A DNA stretch of 64,000 nt, taken from contig NZ_JBHTLM010000019.1 of NCBI RefSeq assembly GCF_042678945.1, positions 1 through 64,000 on the forward strand, read 5' to 3'. The stretch's first letter is position 1. Each line of letters opens with the position of its first letter. Shown piece after piece: positions 8,435 through 16,895 of the stretch. A program made the position numbers and the translations under genes. The notes under the pieces are model-generated. The model worked only from the letters and a program-made list of their open reading frames with translations. It did not search any database and was not told the DNA's origin. The stretch is from Fontibacillus puldeungensis. GTDB taxonomy: Bacteria > Bacillota > Bacilli > Paenibacillales > Paenibacillaceae.

Positions 8435-9748
8435 TTAATAATAGTAGCTGCTTCCTTCCACGAATTCAAATTCAAAATCGCCGATACGAACCAGCGTGCC
8501 GTCCTTGGCACCCCGCTTGCGTAGCTCCTCATCCACGCCCATATGCCGTAGCGTCCGAGCCAGCTTGAGAATCGCATCATGGGAATTAAGCTGCATTCGC
8601 TTCATCATCCGCTCGATTTTGACGCTCTCCACAATAAACATCTCGTTTTCGCGGCGGATCGTAAAGTCCTCTTCATCCTCACGTTTGTCGAGCTTATAGA
8701 TTTTCCGTTCTTCCAGTTCGGTAACTTCCTCAATATTTGGCTCTGGAATTTGATCCAGCAAATCCGCAACACGATACAACAATTCCTGTACGCCCTGACG
8801 AGTGAGTGATGAGATCGGCATAATTTCCAAATCGTCACGCACTTCGCTTACTTGCTTTCGAAACTGTTCCAGATTTTCAGCCGCTTCAGGCATATCCATC
8901 TTGTTTGCAGCAACAATTTGAGGGCGTTTCTCGAGATCAGCATTGTACTGTCTCAGCTCGTCATTGATTTTCTGCCAATCCTCAAACGGATCCCGACCTT
9001 CTGAACCCGCCATATCCACAACGTGAATGATTAATCGCGTCCGCTCTACATGGCGCAGAAACTCATGTCCAAGACCAACGCCCTCATGGGCCCCTTCAAT
9101 CAATCCCGGCAAATCAGCCATAACGAAACTGCGGCCTTCACCAACGTCTACAACTCCGAGATTAGGAGTAATTGTCGTAAAGTGGTAGGCGCCAATTTTC
9201 GGCTTTGCCGAAGATACCACGGAAAGAAGTGTCGATTTACCAACGCTCGGAAAACCGACTAGTCCGACATCGGCCATCACTTTCAGTTCAAGCACGATCC
9301 AGCGTTCCTCGCCTTCTTCACCATGCTCGGCGAGCTCTGGAGCCGGATTGTTTGGCGTTGCAAAGCGGATATTACCGCGTCCCCCACGACCTCCACGAGC
9401 CACAACAATTTGCTGACCGTGACGAGTCAAGTCAGCCAGCACCTCTTGAGTGTCATCGTCAATAATGACCGTACCTGGGGGAACCCGGACGAGCATGTTT
9501 TCAGCGTTGGCCCCGTGCTGGCTCTTATTGCGCCCTTTTTCACCTTTTTGCGCCTTAAAGTGGCGTTGGTAACGGAAGTCCATCAGCGTCCGCAAGCCTT
9601 CGTCTACGCGGAAGATGACATCGCCGCCCTTACCGCCATCGCCACCGGCCGGCCCGCCTTCCGGTACATACTTTTCCCGGCGGAAAGCGACGATTCCATC
9701 ACCACCGTCGCCCCCTTTAACATAAATTTTTGCTTTATCTACAAACAT
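8435..9748 (-). CDS. obg: GTPase Obg/CgtA
   Basis: An essential ribosome-associated GTPase for 50S assembly that also affects stringent response and, in Bacillus, sporulation and sigma-B activation. Domains: glycine-rich N-terminal Obg fold (about 1-158, with GGDGGDGIVAFRREK), G domain (G1 GFPSVGKST, G3 DLPGLIEG, G4 NKMD), and a C-terminal OCT domain (about 345-430). At 437 residues it has the usual three-domain length. Its start overlaps the end of spo0B by 10 nt, the conserved Bacillus arrangement. Confidence 0.97.
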   Translation of the reverse strand: MFVDKAKIYVKGGDGGDGIVAFRREKYVPEGGPAGGDGGKGGDVIFRVDEGLRTLMDFRYQRHFKAQKGEKGRNKSQHGANAENMLVRVPPGTVIIDDDTQEVLADLTRHGQQIVVARGGRGGRGNIRFATPNNPAPELAEHGEEGEERWIVLELKVMADVGLVGFPSVGKSTLLSVVSSAKPKIGAYHFTTITPNLGVVDVGEGRSFVMADLPGLIEGAHEGVGLGHEFLRHVERTRLIIHVVDMAGSEGRDPFEDWQKINDELRQYNADLEKRPQIVAANKMDMPEAAENLEQFRKQVSEVRDDLEIMPISSLTRQGVQELLYRVADLLDQIPEPNIEEVTELEERKIYKLDKREDEEDFTIRRENEMFIVESVKIERMMKRMQLNSHDAILKLARTLRHMGVDEELRKRGAKDGTLVRIGDFEFEFVEGSSYYY

Positions 9749-10503
9749 GCATTCACCTCATTTATTTTCCCGCAAGGGACTCTAAGCTGCAACGAACAGT
9801 TACCGGCATCAGGCTGTTCGACACGAACCCGTTTACCCGATATCCATTCAACCATATGCTTATTCAGCGTTTCCATATTTCCGTGAGGGCTTTCCTGGTC
9901 AAAGCGTACCAATACCTCGTCATTCTGTCGCAAAATGGATAATTTGATCTGCAGCATTTCTCCCCACGACGACCTGCCGGTGTACTGAAAGGCTCTCACC
10001 GTCTCCACGATCGCCTCGGTCAATTCCTCCGCGTCATTAGCGGTCAGAAGTCCATCAAGCTGCAAATCATCCTTAATATCCATCTCCAGTTGGACTGATC
10101 CGTTCACTTCACGAAAGGACTGTAAATAAAAGACCAATGACGGAATTCCTAGTCTTGAGATTTTACTCTCAATGACCATTCTTGCTTTTATTCTTTCCAC
10201 ACAGTCGGTAAGTTTATCAATCTTCCCTAGTTGGATATACCCGTATAAAATCTGCAAATCATTCATCCAGTCGTGCCGATGGTGACCTAATGTGGCCATA
10301 GCGGTTCGCTGTACCGATTCCAGCAATAACTTCCGCTCTTTGTCCGCCTGTTTTTTAACATATCTCACGTAAGCCCAAAATACGATGAACAGGCATGCAC
10401 ACAAGATAACATGTCCAATTGGCGATTTCACATAATAACTTAAGGCCAGACAAATGATCGTGAGCAGCCCCACGACCGCCGGCACCGCAAACCGATGTTT
10501 CAT
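9739..10503 (-). CDS. spo0B: sporulation initiation phosphotransferase Spo0B
   Basis: Spo0B relays phosphate from Spo0F to Spo0A in the sporulation phosphorelay. The phosphoacceptor helix is present as LGHHRHDWMNDLQILYGYIQ, with His77 equivalent to B. subtilis His30. Unlike the soluble 192-residue B. subtilis protein, this one has about 50 extra N-terminal residues with two predicted membrane spans (around 5-23 and 28-47), so it is probably membrane-anchored. The C-terminal half is the degenerate ATPase-like domain. Start ATG follows GGAGAG. Placement between rpmA and obg is the B. subtilis arrangement and supports the call despite low sequence conservation. Confidence 0.85.
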   Translation of the reverse strand: MKHRFAVPAVVGLLTIICLALSYYVKSPIGHVILCACLFIVFWAYVRYVKKQADKERKLLLESVQRTAMATLGHHRHDWMNDLQILYGYIQLGKIDKLTDCVERIKARMVIESKISRLGIPSLVFYLQSFREVNGSVQLEMDIKDDLQLDGLLTANDAEELTEAIVETVRAFQYTGRSSWGEMLQIKLSILRQNDEVLVRFDQESPHGNMETLNKHMVEWISGKRVRVEQPDAGNCSLQLRVPCGKINEVNACL

Positions 10504-10624
10504 ATACTCTCCGTTCCCCTAACAATTTGGGTGGCACCCACCCTGGCATCATTACCCAGTATATCATAAAGCCCATAAGAAATATTGCCTTGTTATGTAG
10601 TTGCGGAAAAATCGAATAAGCGTT

Positions 10625-10660
10625 AAAAAAGCCCTGGCACTTTGTGCCAGGGCTTTAGAA
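10625..10660 (-). terminator. terminator between rpmA and spo0B
   Basis: Minus strand AAAGCCCTGGCA-CAAAG-TGCCAGGGCTTTTTT: a 12-bp perfect stem with a T tract. It means rpmA is the end of the ribosomal-protein transcript, and spo0B-obg need readthrough or a separate promoter in the 120 bases upstream of spo0B. Confidence 0.9.
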
Positions 10661-10682
10661 GCTAGCTCGCTATGCAGCTATC

Positions 10683-10994
10683 TTAAGCTTCAACTGCAGC
10701 CGCTACTGGAGCGGTTTCCACTGGGTAGACGCTCACTTTTTTACGATCGCGACCCCAACGTTCGAATTTAACAACACCGTCAACTTTCGCAAACAGCGTG
10801 TCGTCCGAACCGATGCCTACGTTAGTACCAGGATGGATTTTCGTACCGCGTTGGCGAACGAGAATACTTCCTCCTGTTACTGTTTGACCGTCAGCACGTT
10901 TCACGCCAAGGCGTTTCGCAATGCTGTCACGTCCGTTTTTCGTGGAGCCTACACCCTTTTTAGAAGCGAACAACTGGAGATCCAATTTCAACAT
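10683..10994 (-). CDS. rpmA: 50S ribosomal protein L27
   Basis: L27 (103 residues) binds near the peptidyl transferase centre. As in other Firmicutes it begins with a short leader, MLKLDLQLF, followed by ASKKG; the leader must be removed by the Prp protease, encoded just upstream, before L27 can function. The core has the family motifs RLGVKRADGQ and GSILVRQRGTKIHPG. It is the third gene of rplU-prp-rpmA. Confidence 0.97.
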   Translation of the reverse strand: MLKLDLQLFASKKGVGSTKNGRDSIAKRLGVKRADGQTVTGGSILVRQRGTKIHPGTNVGIGSDDTLFAKVDGVVKFERWGRDRKKVSVYPVETAPVAAAVEA

Positions 10995-11012
10995 TATGGT
11001 CTACCTCCTTCT

Positions 11013-11345
11013 TCAAATAGTGACTTCCTGTATCTGAATATACTTCCCATACGAATCTTCGATAGTCCTTAGCATAACGACAAGAGAGGCAAGCAGCAGT
11101 TCAGCCCGCTCAAGAGCCCCAGGCGGAACAACAGATGGAAGACTCGCGCTTAAAAAGCCGTTCTTCATCTTGGAATCCATAACGATCCCCGTAAGTTCCT
11201 CAATGGAATTGACCGTCCCTACGGTAACGGCCGAAACTCCGGCACATACGATATCCTCACCGGACTTAGCATAGCCTGCGTGACCTTCCACTTCAAAACC
11301 CAAAATGCCATTATCCTTTCGTCGTAATACGGATACGATTATCAA
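11013..11345 (-). CDS. prp: ribosomal-processing cysteine protease Prp
   Basis: A small cysteine protease (YsxB family, about 110 residues) that removes the N-terminal leader of L27. The catalytic His and Cys are in VEGHAGYAKSGEDIVCAGVSA. It lies between rplU and rpmA, as in all Firmicutes with a leader-bearing L27. The start is uncertain: I prefer a TTG 6 nt after AGGTG. A GTG three codons earlier overlaps the ribosome-binding site. Confidence 0.92.
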   Translation of the reverse strand: MIIVSVLRRKDNGILGFEVEGHAGYAKSGEDIVCAGVSAVTVGTVNSIEELTGIVMDSKMKNGFLSASLPSVVPPGALERAELLLASLVVMLRTIEDSYGKYIQIQEVTI

Positions 11346-11358
11346 TAACCGCACCTAC

Positions 11359-11670
11359 TTACGCTTGGATTTTCTCGATGGTTACTTTAGTGTAAGGTTG
11401 ACGATGACCTTGTTTCTTGTGGTAGTTCTTCTTTGGTTTGTATTTGTAAACGATCACTTTTTGGCCTTTGCCGTGTTTTTCGACTTTCGCCGTAACACTT
11501 GCGCCGGATACCAATGGAGCTCCCGTTACCAATCCTTCACCTTTAGATACTGCCAACACACGGTCGAACGTTACGCTAGCGCCGTCCTCTGCGTTCAATT
11601 TCTCGATGTAAAGAACATCGCCCTCTTGAACACGGTATTGTTTACCGCCAGTTTCGATAATTGCGTACAT
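11359..11670 (-). CDS. rplU: 50S ribosomal protein L21
   Basis: L21 (103 residues) is a 50S protein that binds 23S rRNA. It begins MYAIIETGGKQYRVQEGD and ends with the basic YKPKKNYHKKQGHRQPYTKV segment, both diagnostic. The start is the ATG preceded by GAGGAGG; an upstream in-frame ATG would overlap the ribosome-binding site and leader. Expression is probably controlled by the L21 leader RNA directly upstream. Confidence 0.97.
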   Translation of the reverse strand: MYAIIETGGKQYRVQEGDVLYIEKLNAEDGASVTFDRVLAVSKGEGLVTGAPLVSGASVTAKVEKHGKGQKVIVYKYKPKKNYHKKQGHRQPYTKVTIEKIQA

Positions 11671-11682
11671 TTGCTTGCACCT

Positions 11683-11785
11683 CCTCATGTCTCAGACTCG
11701 CCTGATTCAGGTGCCGCTAAGCTTAGTTAGCGAACTTGTTGACCCGATCGGAGCGGTTACAGCATGTGCACAAGCATGACTCATG
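11683..11785 (-). ncRNA. ribosomal protein L21 leader RNA
   Basis: The minus-strand 5' UTR of rplU contains the conserved blocks of the Firmicute L21 leader: CATGCTGTAACCGCTCCGATCGG, the hairpin GCTAACTAAGCTTAGC, and GGCACCTGAATCAGGCG just before the ribosome-binding site. Such leaders are thought to bind L21 itself for autogenous control. Boundaries are approximate. Confidence 0.85.
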
Positions 11786-11799
11786 ACACATACCTTAAT

Positions 11800-11828
11800 A
11801 TACTATCATGGGATATATAAAAAATCAA
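11800..11828 (-). promoter_or_regulatory. promoter of rplU-prp-rpmA
   Basis: On the minus strand TTGATT (11828-11823), 17-nt spacer, TAGTAT (11805-11800). It overlaps the rng stop codon and would start transcription just ahead of the L21 leader. Confidence 0.6.
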
Positions 11829-13012
11829 CTAAAAATCGTGATTTCCTCACGCATTCGTTTTCTTGTCATTTCTAGCAAACCGAGCTTGGTCCATCCTAAA
11901 ATGTGATGCTGCGTACGGTCACCATACATCGATTTTTCCAGTCGTTCCCATACGGCAGCGCGGTGCTCCTCACGTTCCATGTCGATAAAATCTACAATGA
12001 TAATTCCGCCGGTATCCCGGAGTCGAACCAGTCTGGCCATCTCCTGCGCAGCCTCCAAATTCGTCTGAAACACCGTATCCTCCAAACTTTCGCCGCCGAT
12101 AAATTTCCCGGTGTTTACATCGATCACGGTCAACGCCTCTGTCGTATCCCAGACCAAATATCCCCCGCCCGGGAGCCAGACCTTTCGCTGAAAATCTTTT
12201 TCCAAGCGAGATTTAATATCATAATGATCAAACAGCGGAGTTTCCCCTGCGTACACGACGATTCGCGGCGTTTCTCCCGGCAGCATCGCACGAAGGAAGG
12301 CTTGGGCCTCTTTTGCCTGATCAGGGCAATCCATGATGAGCTCATCCGTCTCAGGACTGTATACATCTCGCATAAGACGTTGGATCATGCTTAAATCTTG
12401 ATGGAGCAAAAAAGGAGCTGAAGCCTTTTGAGCTTTGTCCATAATGACGGCCCACTGCTTACGCAGCATCGTCAAATCCTCATCAATCGCCTGCCGGTCC
12501 TCATGCTCGGCAACCGTTCGCAGAATGAGCCCTTCCTCATCGCTACGCAGCTCTTCTCCAATCGTTTTCAAACGTTGTCTTTCTTCTTCGCGCCCGATCT
12601 TTTTGGAGACGGCAACATACCCGGCTGTTGGCATATAAACCAGCCAGCGTCCTGGAAGCGAGTAATGCGTCGTTACCCGGGCCCCTTTATTGCCAATAGC
12701 CTCCTTAATCACCTGCACAACCAGCTCTTGACCGGGCTTTAGCAGCTCCGAAATCGACGGCTTATGCTTTGGCTGCTTTTCCAGATGAGGATGCAGTACG
12801 TCATCGATATAGAGAAATGCATTCTTTTTCTGTCCAATATCAACAAAAGCAGCTTGCATGCCTGGAATCACATTTACGACTTTGCCTTTGATAAAGCTGC
12901 CGATCAGTCCTCTATTCTGAGAACGTTCCGCTGCATACTCCACCAGATTGCCGTTCTCCATAAGCGCCATCTCTGTAGAGCCGGGTTCACAGTGAACAAT
13001 CATCCTTTTCAT
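11825..13012 (-). CDS. rng: ribonuclease E/G family endoribonuclease
   Basis: An RNase G-type protein (395 residues) that should cut single-stranded AU-rich RNA in rRNA maturation and mRNA decay. An N-terminal S1-like domain is visible (GSFIKGKVVNVIPGMQAAFVDIG, about residues 35-105). The catalytic DNase I-like region includes TVIDVNTGKFIG, and GGIIIVDFIDM carries the metal-binding aspartate. The C-terminal zinc-link Cys motif and the long RNase E scaffold are not evident, so this is the short form. The start is the ATG of MKRMIVHCEPG. B. subtilis lacks this family at this site (spoIVFB abuts rplU there). Confidence 0.9.
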   Translation of the reverse strand: MKRMIVHCEPGSTEMALMENGNLVEYAAERSQNRGLIGSFIKGKVVNVIPGMQAAFVDIGQKKNAFLYIDDVLHPHLEKQPKHKPSISELLKPGQELVVQVIKEAIGNKGARVTTHYSLPGRWLVYMPTAGYVAVSKKIGREEERQRLKTIGEELRSDEEGLILRTVAEHEDRQAIDEDLTMLRKQWAVIMDKAQKASAPFLLHQDLSMIQRLMRDVYSPETDELIMDCPDQAKEAQAFLRAMLPGETPRIVVYAGETPLFDHYDIKSRLEKDFQRKVWLPGGGYLVWDTTEALTVIDVNTGKFIGGESLEDTVFQTNLEAAQEMARLVRLRDTGGIIIVDFIDMEREEHRAAVWERLEKSMYGDRTQHHILGWTKLGLLEMTRKRMREEITIFS

Positions 13013-13077
13013 GATCTCACCCTTCTTACGTTCTGTCAGAAACATTGTCCGCTTCATTATACCATGGTTTCCACTCT

Positions 13078-13935
13078 TTAGGCGCCGGGATTCCCCCGTA
13101 AATAAGAGGAAATTACCCGCTGCTCCGGCACAACGGCAACGACATTTCCCTGATGGTTCATCACATAAATAAAGTGATATTTTTCCCTTTTAAATAGACG
13201 TAAAATGTGATCCAAAGGTTTCGACTTTTCGGCAACAATCGGTTGGGCCAAGCTGCCGCCTACTAGGTGCCTCATAAAGCTCTTATCGCGATTCATGAGA
13301 AATCTCAGAAATCGATAAGGGATGTTTCGGTAATCCATCAGATTCGAATAAAGCAAGAAGGAGCCTACAAGCAGTAAATTGAATTGCAATCCGCCAAAGT
13401 TCAGCAGGACAGGCACTACAGCATAGGCAAGCAGCAAGGTGCTAAACACGAGACTGATCCGGAGCGACCAGACAAGCGTTGAATGATAAGGAAGCAAGAT
13501 ACTGCATATAGATTGACATATTTTCCCACCATCTAGAGGCAGGATTGGCAGTAGATTAAATAGTGCAATTATCATATTGCTTTGGATAAAATAGGCCAGA
13601 AAGGGCCCGTCCCAAAAGCCAGCCGCATGAAGCAGCCAAGAAGCCCCGATTAGCACCAGATTTTGAAAAGGCCCCGCGAGGGCAATGGCCATTTCCCGCC
13701 CAGCGGTCACATAACCCGTATCCTCCATAACAGCCACGCCCCCAAATGGAAGCATTTGCACGGACAAGACCGTAATTCCGAACCAACGAGCCGCTGCGAC
13801 ATGTCCCAGTTCATGTACAAATACAATGGCAAACAGCGCAAGTAGCTCCAAAAAATGCCCGGTTAATACGGAGGTCAACATGATGATGACAAAAAAAGGA
13901 TGAAATGTCACCGTGATGCCACGCCACTTAATCAA
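13078..13935 (-). CDS. spoIVFB: SpoIVFB-type intramembrane metalloprotease (M50/S2P)
   Basis: Intramembrane zinc protease that processes pro-sigma-K in the mother cell late in sporulation. The zinc motif HELGH is at residues 41-45 within a membrane helix, and the third ligand is Asp135 in NLLPILPLDGG, matching the B. subtilis positions. About six membrane spans are followed by a partial CBS-like domain (from about residue 220), which in this family senses ATP. It overlaps spoIVFA by 8 nt. Homologous M50 enzymes exist outside sporulation, but the spoIVFA neighbour settles the call. Confidence 0.92.
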   Translation of the reverse strand: MIKWRGITVTFHPFFVIIMLTSVLTGHFLELLALFAIVFVHELGHVAAARWFGITVLSVQMLPFGGVAVMEDTGYVTAGREMAIALAGPFQNLVLIGASWLLHAAGFWDGPFLAYFIQSNMIIALFNLLPILPLDGGKICQSICSILLPYHSTLVWSLRISLVFSTLLLAYAVVPVLLNFGGLQFNLLLVGSFLLYSNLMDYRNIPYRFLRFLMNRDKSFMRHLVGGSLAQPIVAEKSKPLDHILRLFKREKYHFIYVMNHQGNVVAVVPEQRVISSYLRGNPGA

Positions 13936-14830
13936 ATGGAATCACATCCGCCGGGTCTACATACCGGTCATCTTTTTTTAGAGCAAAATACAAGGTAGGA
14001 AGCGGTGACTCCGAGGCTGGCGGCAGGCTTCCGATTACATCGCCCCCTTCCAGCCAATCGCCTTTCTCGACTGAAATTTGCTCTAAATGTCCATAAATTG
14101 AAGTATATCCATCAGCGTGCTGAACCGTAACCGTCGGACCTGTTAGCGCATCCTGAGTCACACTAAGGACCCGCCCTGTCTGTACATTTTTTACCTGCAC
14201 TATACGATTGCTGCCTCGGGATTCAGGAATAATTTCCACTCCCCTTAAGCTAAGCGCAAAAGTCCCGGCAAAACTACCTGACATGGGAGAAGTAAAGCCC
14301 CCAGCCGCCCCGACCTTTACCCCGCTGTCTCCATGATGCTTAAAAATTGGAATAAACGAAGGAGGACCCCCAAAATGTTCTTCATACCAGGTTTCCACCG
14401 CGGCAAAATCCATTTCTTCGGTTAATGATTCTACAATAAAGGCGCGCAGCGGCAGCGCCCAAGATGGTTCATACCGGTCAATCCCCCATACGGCTGTAAA
14501 AATGATCCCGCTGATAATAAAACGGACAACCAGCGATTTCCAAAAGGAAGGACGTTTAACAGGAAAATTATCATCGTATTTCGTACTATTCCAGCCGTAA
14601 GACTCCCGCCATCTGCCTTGCCCCTGCTGCTTCCACGCAAGCTCCGGGTCTTGCTCCTGTTGATCCGTCTCTCTTATTTCGCTGGGTGGTTCTTTCGGCC
14701 TGACTGCGCTGATATTATTAGCTCGCCCCGCCGTTTCCGGGAGAAGAGGGCCTGCAGCATCCTCCAGCGTTAATTGACGAATTCGCTCTGCCCTCCGTTT
14801 CTTCACGTTAGCTTTCACGTCCATTCTCAT
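13928..14830 (-). CDS. spoIVFA: SpoIVFA-like regulator with degenerate M23 domain
   Basis: SpoIVFA holds SpoIVFB and BofA in the mother-cell membrane until signalled from the forespore. This protein (300 residues) has a charged cytoplasmic N-terminus, one membrane span (about 125-142) and a C-terminal LytM/M23-like domain (about 215-297). The M23 metal ligands are degenerate: the usual H-x-H near the end is replaced by TLYFAL, so it should not be an active endopeptidase. The gene precedes and overlaps spoIVFB. Sequence alone would say only membrane-bound M23 protein; the name comes from the operon. Confidence 0.85.
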   Translation of the reverse strand: MRMDVKANVKKRRAERIRQLTLEDAAGPLLPETAGRANNISAVRPKEPPSEIRETDQQEQDPELAWKQQGQGRWRESYGWNSTKYDDNFPVKRPSFWKSLVVRFIISGIIFTAVWGIDRYEPSWALPLRAFIVESLTEEMDFAAVETWYEEHFGGPPSFIPIFKHHGDSGVKVGAAGGFTSPMSGSFAGTFALSLRGVEIIPESRGSNRIVQVKNVQTGRVLSVTQDALTGPTVTVQHADGYTSIYGHLEQISVEKGDWLEGGDVIGSLPPASESPLPTLYFALKKDDRYVDPADVIPFD

Positions 14831-14913
14831 TCACCCCATTTTTACCTCAGGTGTTCTTTCTTCTTATACCTATGAGGGGCTTGACCGGAATATGAACAAG
14901 CTATCCGAAGCAG

Positions 14914-14943
14914 CAAAAAACCGGGGCCTTTCGGCACCGGCTT
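14914..14943 (-). terminator. terminator after rodA
   Basis: Minus strand GCCGGTGCC-GAAA-GGCCCCGG followed by TTTTTT, right after the rodA stop. It separates the mre-min-rodA transcript from spoIVFA-spoIVFB. Confidence 0.8.
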
Positions 14944-14945
14944 GT

Positions 14946-16091
14946 TCACTCTACATTGTATTTTTCCTGATGCAGCATGATGCTGAACACCAGGCCGATA
15001 CATAACATGTTGATAAGAAGCGAGGTTCCCCCATAGCTGATGAATGGCAGCGTAATACCGGTAATCGGCATCAACCCGATCATCATCCCGACGTTCTCGA
15101 AAATTTGAAACAGAAACATCGCGACGATGCCAACGATGATGTAGGCTCCCCTTTTATCAATGCAGTGCAAAGCTATTAAAATCATCCTATAAATCAACAA
15201 GAAATATATTAATAGAAGCACCGAAGCGCCGATAAAGCCGAACTCTTCGCCTACTACGACAAAAATGGAATCCGAATACGGATAAGGGACGAATTTTTTA
15301 TTCTTCAGTTCCCCCTTCATATATCCGTCTCCCAGCAACCCGCCGGAACCGATCGCAATCTTGGCATAATTCGATTGATGTTTGTCGTCGTTTGAAGCTT
15401 GATCCGGATTAATAAACGTATTGATCCGTTGATACCAGTGCAACTTCTGATGTTTCTCAAGGTAATCGTGGATTTGAGTATTGTAGGTGGTAAACAGCGT
15501 AACGAACAAAATTAACACCACAACCGCAGCAGTCATAGCAATGAGCACATGACTATATTTCGCATTTCCGATCCAAAGCATAGCTACAAGGATGACCAGA
15601 TAAATGATGGCATTCCCAAGGTCAGGCTGGATGAGCACGAGAAGGAACGGGAGCAAATTGACCAGAGCAATCGGTACAATGTCTCGTCGAAACTGCAAAT
15701 GCTGCCCCTGTCTTTGTCCGAGCATATATGCGGTCATCAGGATTAAAATGACCTTGACCAGCTCCGCTGGCTGAAACTGCAGTCCCCCGATTCTAAACCA
15801 GCTTCGCGCACCGTTGATCTCCGGTGCGAACAAATACACCGCCACCAGAAGAACACACCCCGCGGCATAATAATACCAGCTAAACCGCAGTAAGGTGCGA
15901 TAATCGACTACTGCCATACCAAAAACGACGATAAAGCCCAAAATATAAAAATAAACGGTTTTCATATCGTAACCGACAAATTCTGAATCATAGGGCGCAA
16001 TGGCGCTATGCACCAGTAATGAACTGAAAAGCATAAAAGCGGCTAAAATTCCGACAATCAGCCAGTCTATCTTTTTAATTTTAAAAAACAA
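14946..16091 (-). CDS. rodA: FtsW/RodA/SpoVE family peptidoglycan polymerase (RodA)
   Basis: A SEDS-family glycosyltransferase with about ten membrane spans that polymerizes lipid II for lateral wall growth. Family motifs include NGARSWFRIGGLQFQPAELVK and, near the end, GLMPITGITLPFISYGGTS. Its place after mreBCD-minCD favours RodA over FtsW or SpoVE. The predicted start is a TTG nine bases past the minD stop and in the same frame; the ribosome-binding site is weak, which suggests translational coupling. The insertion of rodA between minD and spoIVFA is absent in B. subtilis. Confidence 0.88.
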   Translation of the reverse strand: MFFKIKKIDWLIVGILAAFMLFSSLLVHSAIAPYDSEFVGYDMKTVYFYILGFIVVFGMAVVDYRTLLRFSWYYYAAGCVLLVAVYLFAPEINGARSWFRIGGLQFQPAELVKVILILMTAYMLGQRQGQHLQFRRDIVPIALVNLLPFLLVLIQPDLGNAIIYLVILVAMLWIGNAKYSHVLIAMTAAVVVLILFVTLFTTYNTQIHDYLEKHQKLHWYQRINTFINPDQASNDDKHQSNYAKIAIGSGGLLGDGYMKGELKNKKFVPYPYSDSIFVVVGEEFGFIGASVLLLIYFLLIYRMILIALHCIDKRGAYIIVGIVAMFLFQIFENVGMMIGLMPITGITLPFISYGGTSLLINMLCIGLVFSIMLHQEKYNVE

Positions 16092-16097
16092 GCTTGA

Positions 16098-16892
16098 TCA
16101 ACCCATTCCAAAAAACTTCTTGAAGCGTGTAAACACACCCTTCTTTTGATCCAGGAGCATTAGCGGCACCGTATCGCCAAGTATCCGGCGGGCTATGTTG
16201 CGATACGCGATTGCGGCGGCCGAATCGGGATTCATCACCGTTGGCTCCCCACTGTTCGCTGCTTTTATAACCTTTTCATCATCGGGTACAATCCCAATTA
16301 AATCTATATTTAGCACCTGCAAAATACCTTCGATATCGAGCATATCGCCCGCCTTCATCATATTTACCTTAATTCGGTTAACGACGAGTTTTGGAGAAGC
16401 GATATGCGAATTTTCCAAAAGCCCGATGATCCGGTCGGCATCGCGAACAGCTGCGTTCTCCGGCGTAGTGACGACGATAGCCTTATCCGCACCGGCAATA
16501 GCATTTTTAAAGCCCTGTTCGATACCCGCAGGGCAATCAATGATAACATACTCATATTCCTTCTTAAGCTCAAGTACAATGTCCTTGACTTGTTCAGGAG
16601 AGATGGCGTTCTTGTCTTTTGTTTGCGCCGCAGGCAGCATATAAAGCTCATCGAACCGTTTATCTTTCACCAGCGCCTGATTCAACCGGCAGCGGCCTTC
16701 AGCAACATCGATCAGATCATAAATGATCCGATTTTCAAGACCCATGACGACATCTAAATTTCGAAGGCCAATATCCGTATCGACCAGACATACCTTTTTG
16801 CCCAATAGGGCAAGAGCCGTCCCGATATTAGCTGAGGTTGTCGTTTTACCGACACCGCCTTTACCAGACGTAATGACGATAGCTTCTCCCAT
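16098..16892 (-). CDS. minD: septum site-determining ATPase MinD
   Basis: A deviant-Walker ATPase that recruits MinC to the membrane to block division at the poles. It begins with TSGKGGVGKTTTSANIG and has the VDTDIGLRNLD and IIDCPAGIEQG motifs. The C-terminal amphipathic membrane-targeting helix is present (KKGVFTRFKKFFG). 264 residues, standard length. It starts 4 nt after the minC stop. Confidence 0.97.
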   Translation of the reverse strand: MGEAIVITSGKGGVGKTTTSANIGTALALLGKKVCLVDTDIGLRNLDVVMGLENRIIYDLIDVAEGRCRLNQALVKDKRFDELYMLPAAQTKDKNAISPEQVKDIVLELKKEYEYVIIDCPAGIEQGFKNAIAGADKAIVVTTPENAAVRDADRIIGLLENSHIASPKLVVNRIKVNMMKAGDMLDIEGILQVLNIDLIGIVPDDEKVIKAANSGEPTVMNPDSAAAIAYRNIARRILGDTVPLMLLDQKKGVFTRFKKFFGMG

Positions 16893-16895
16893 CTT

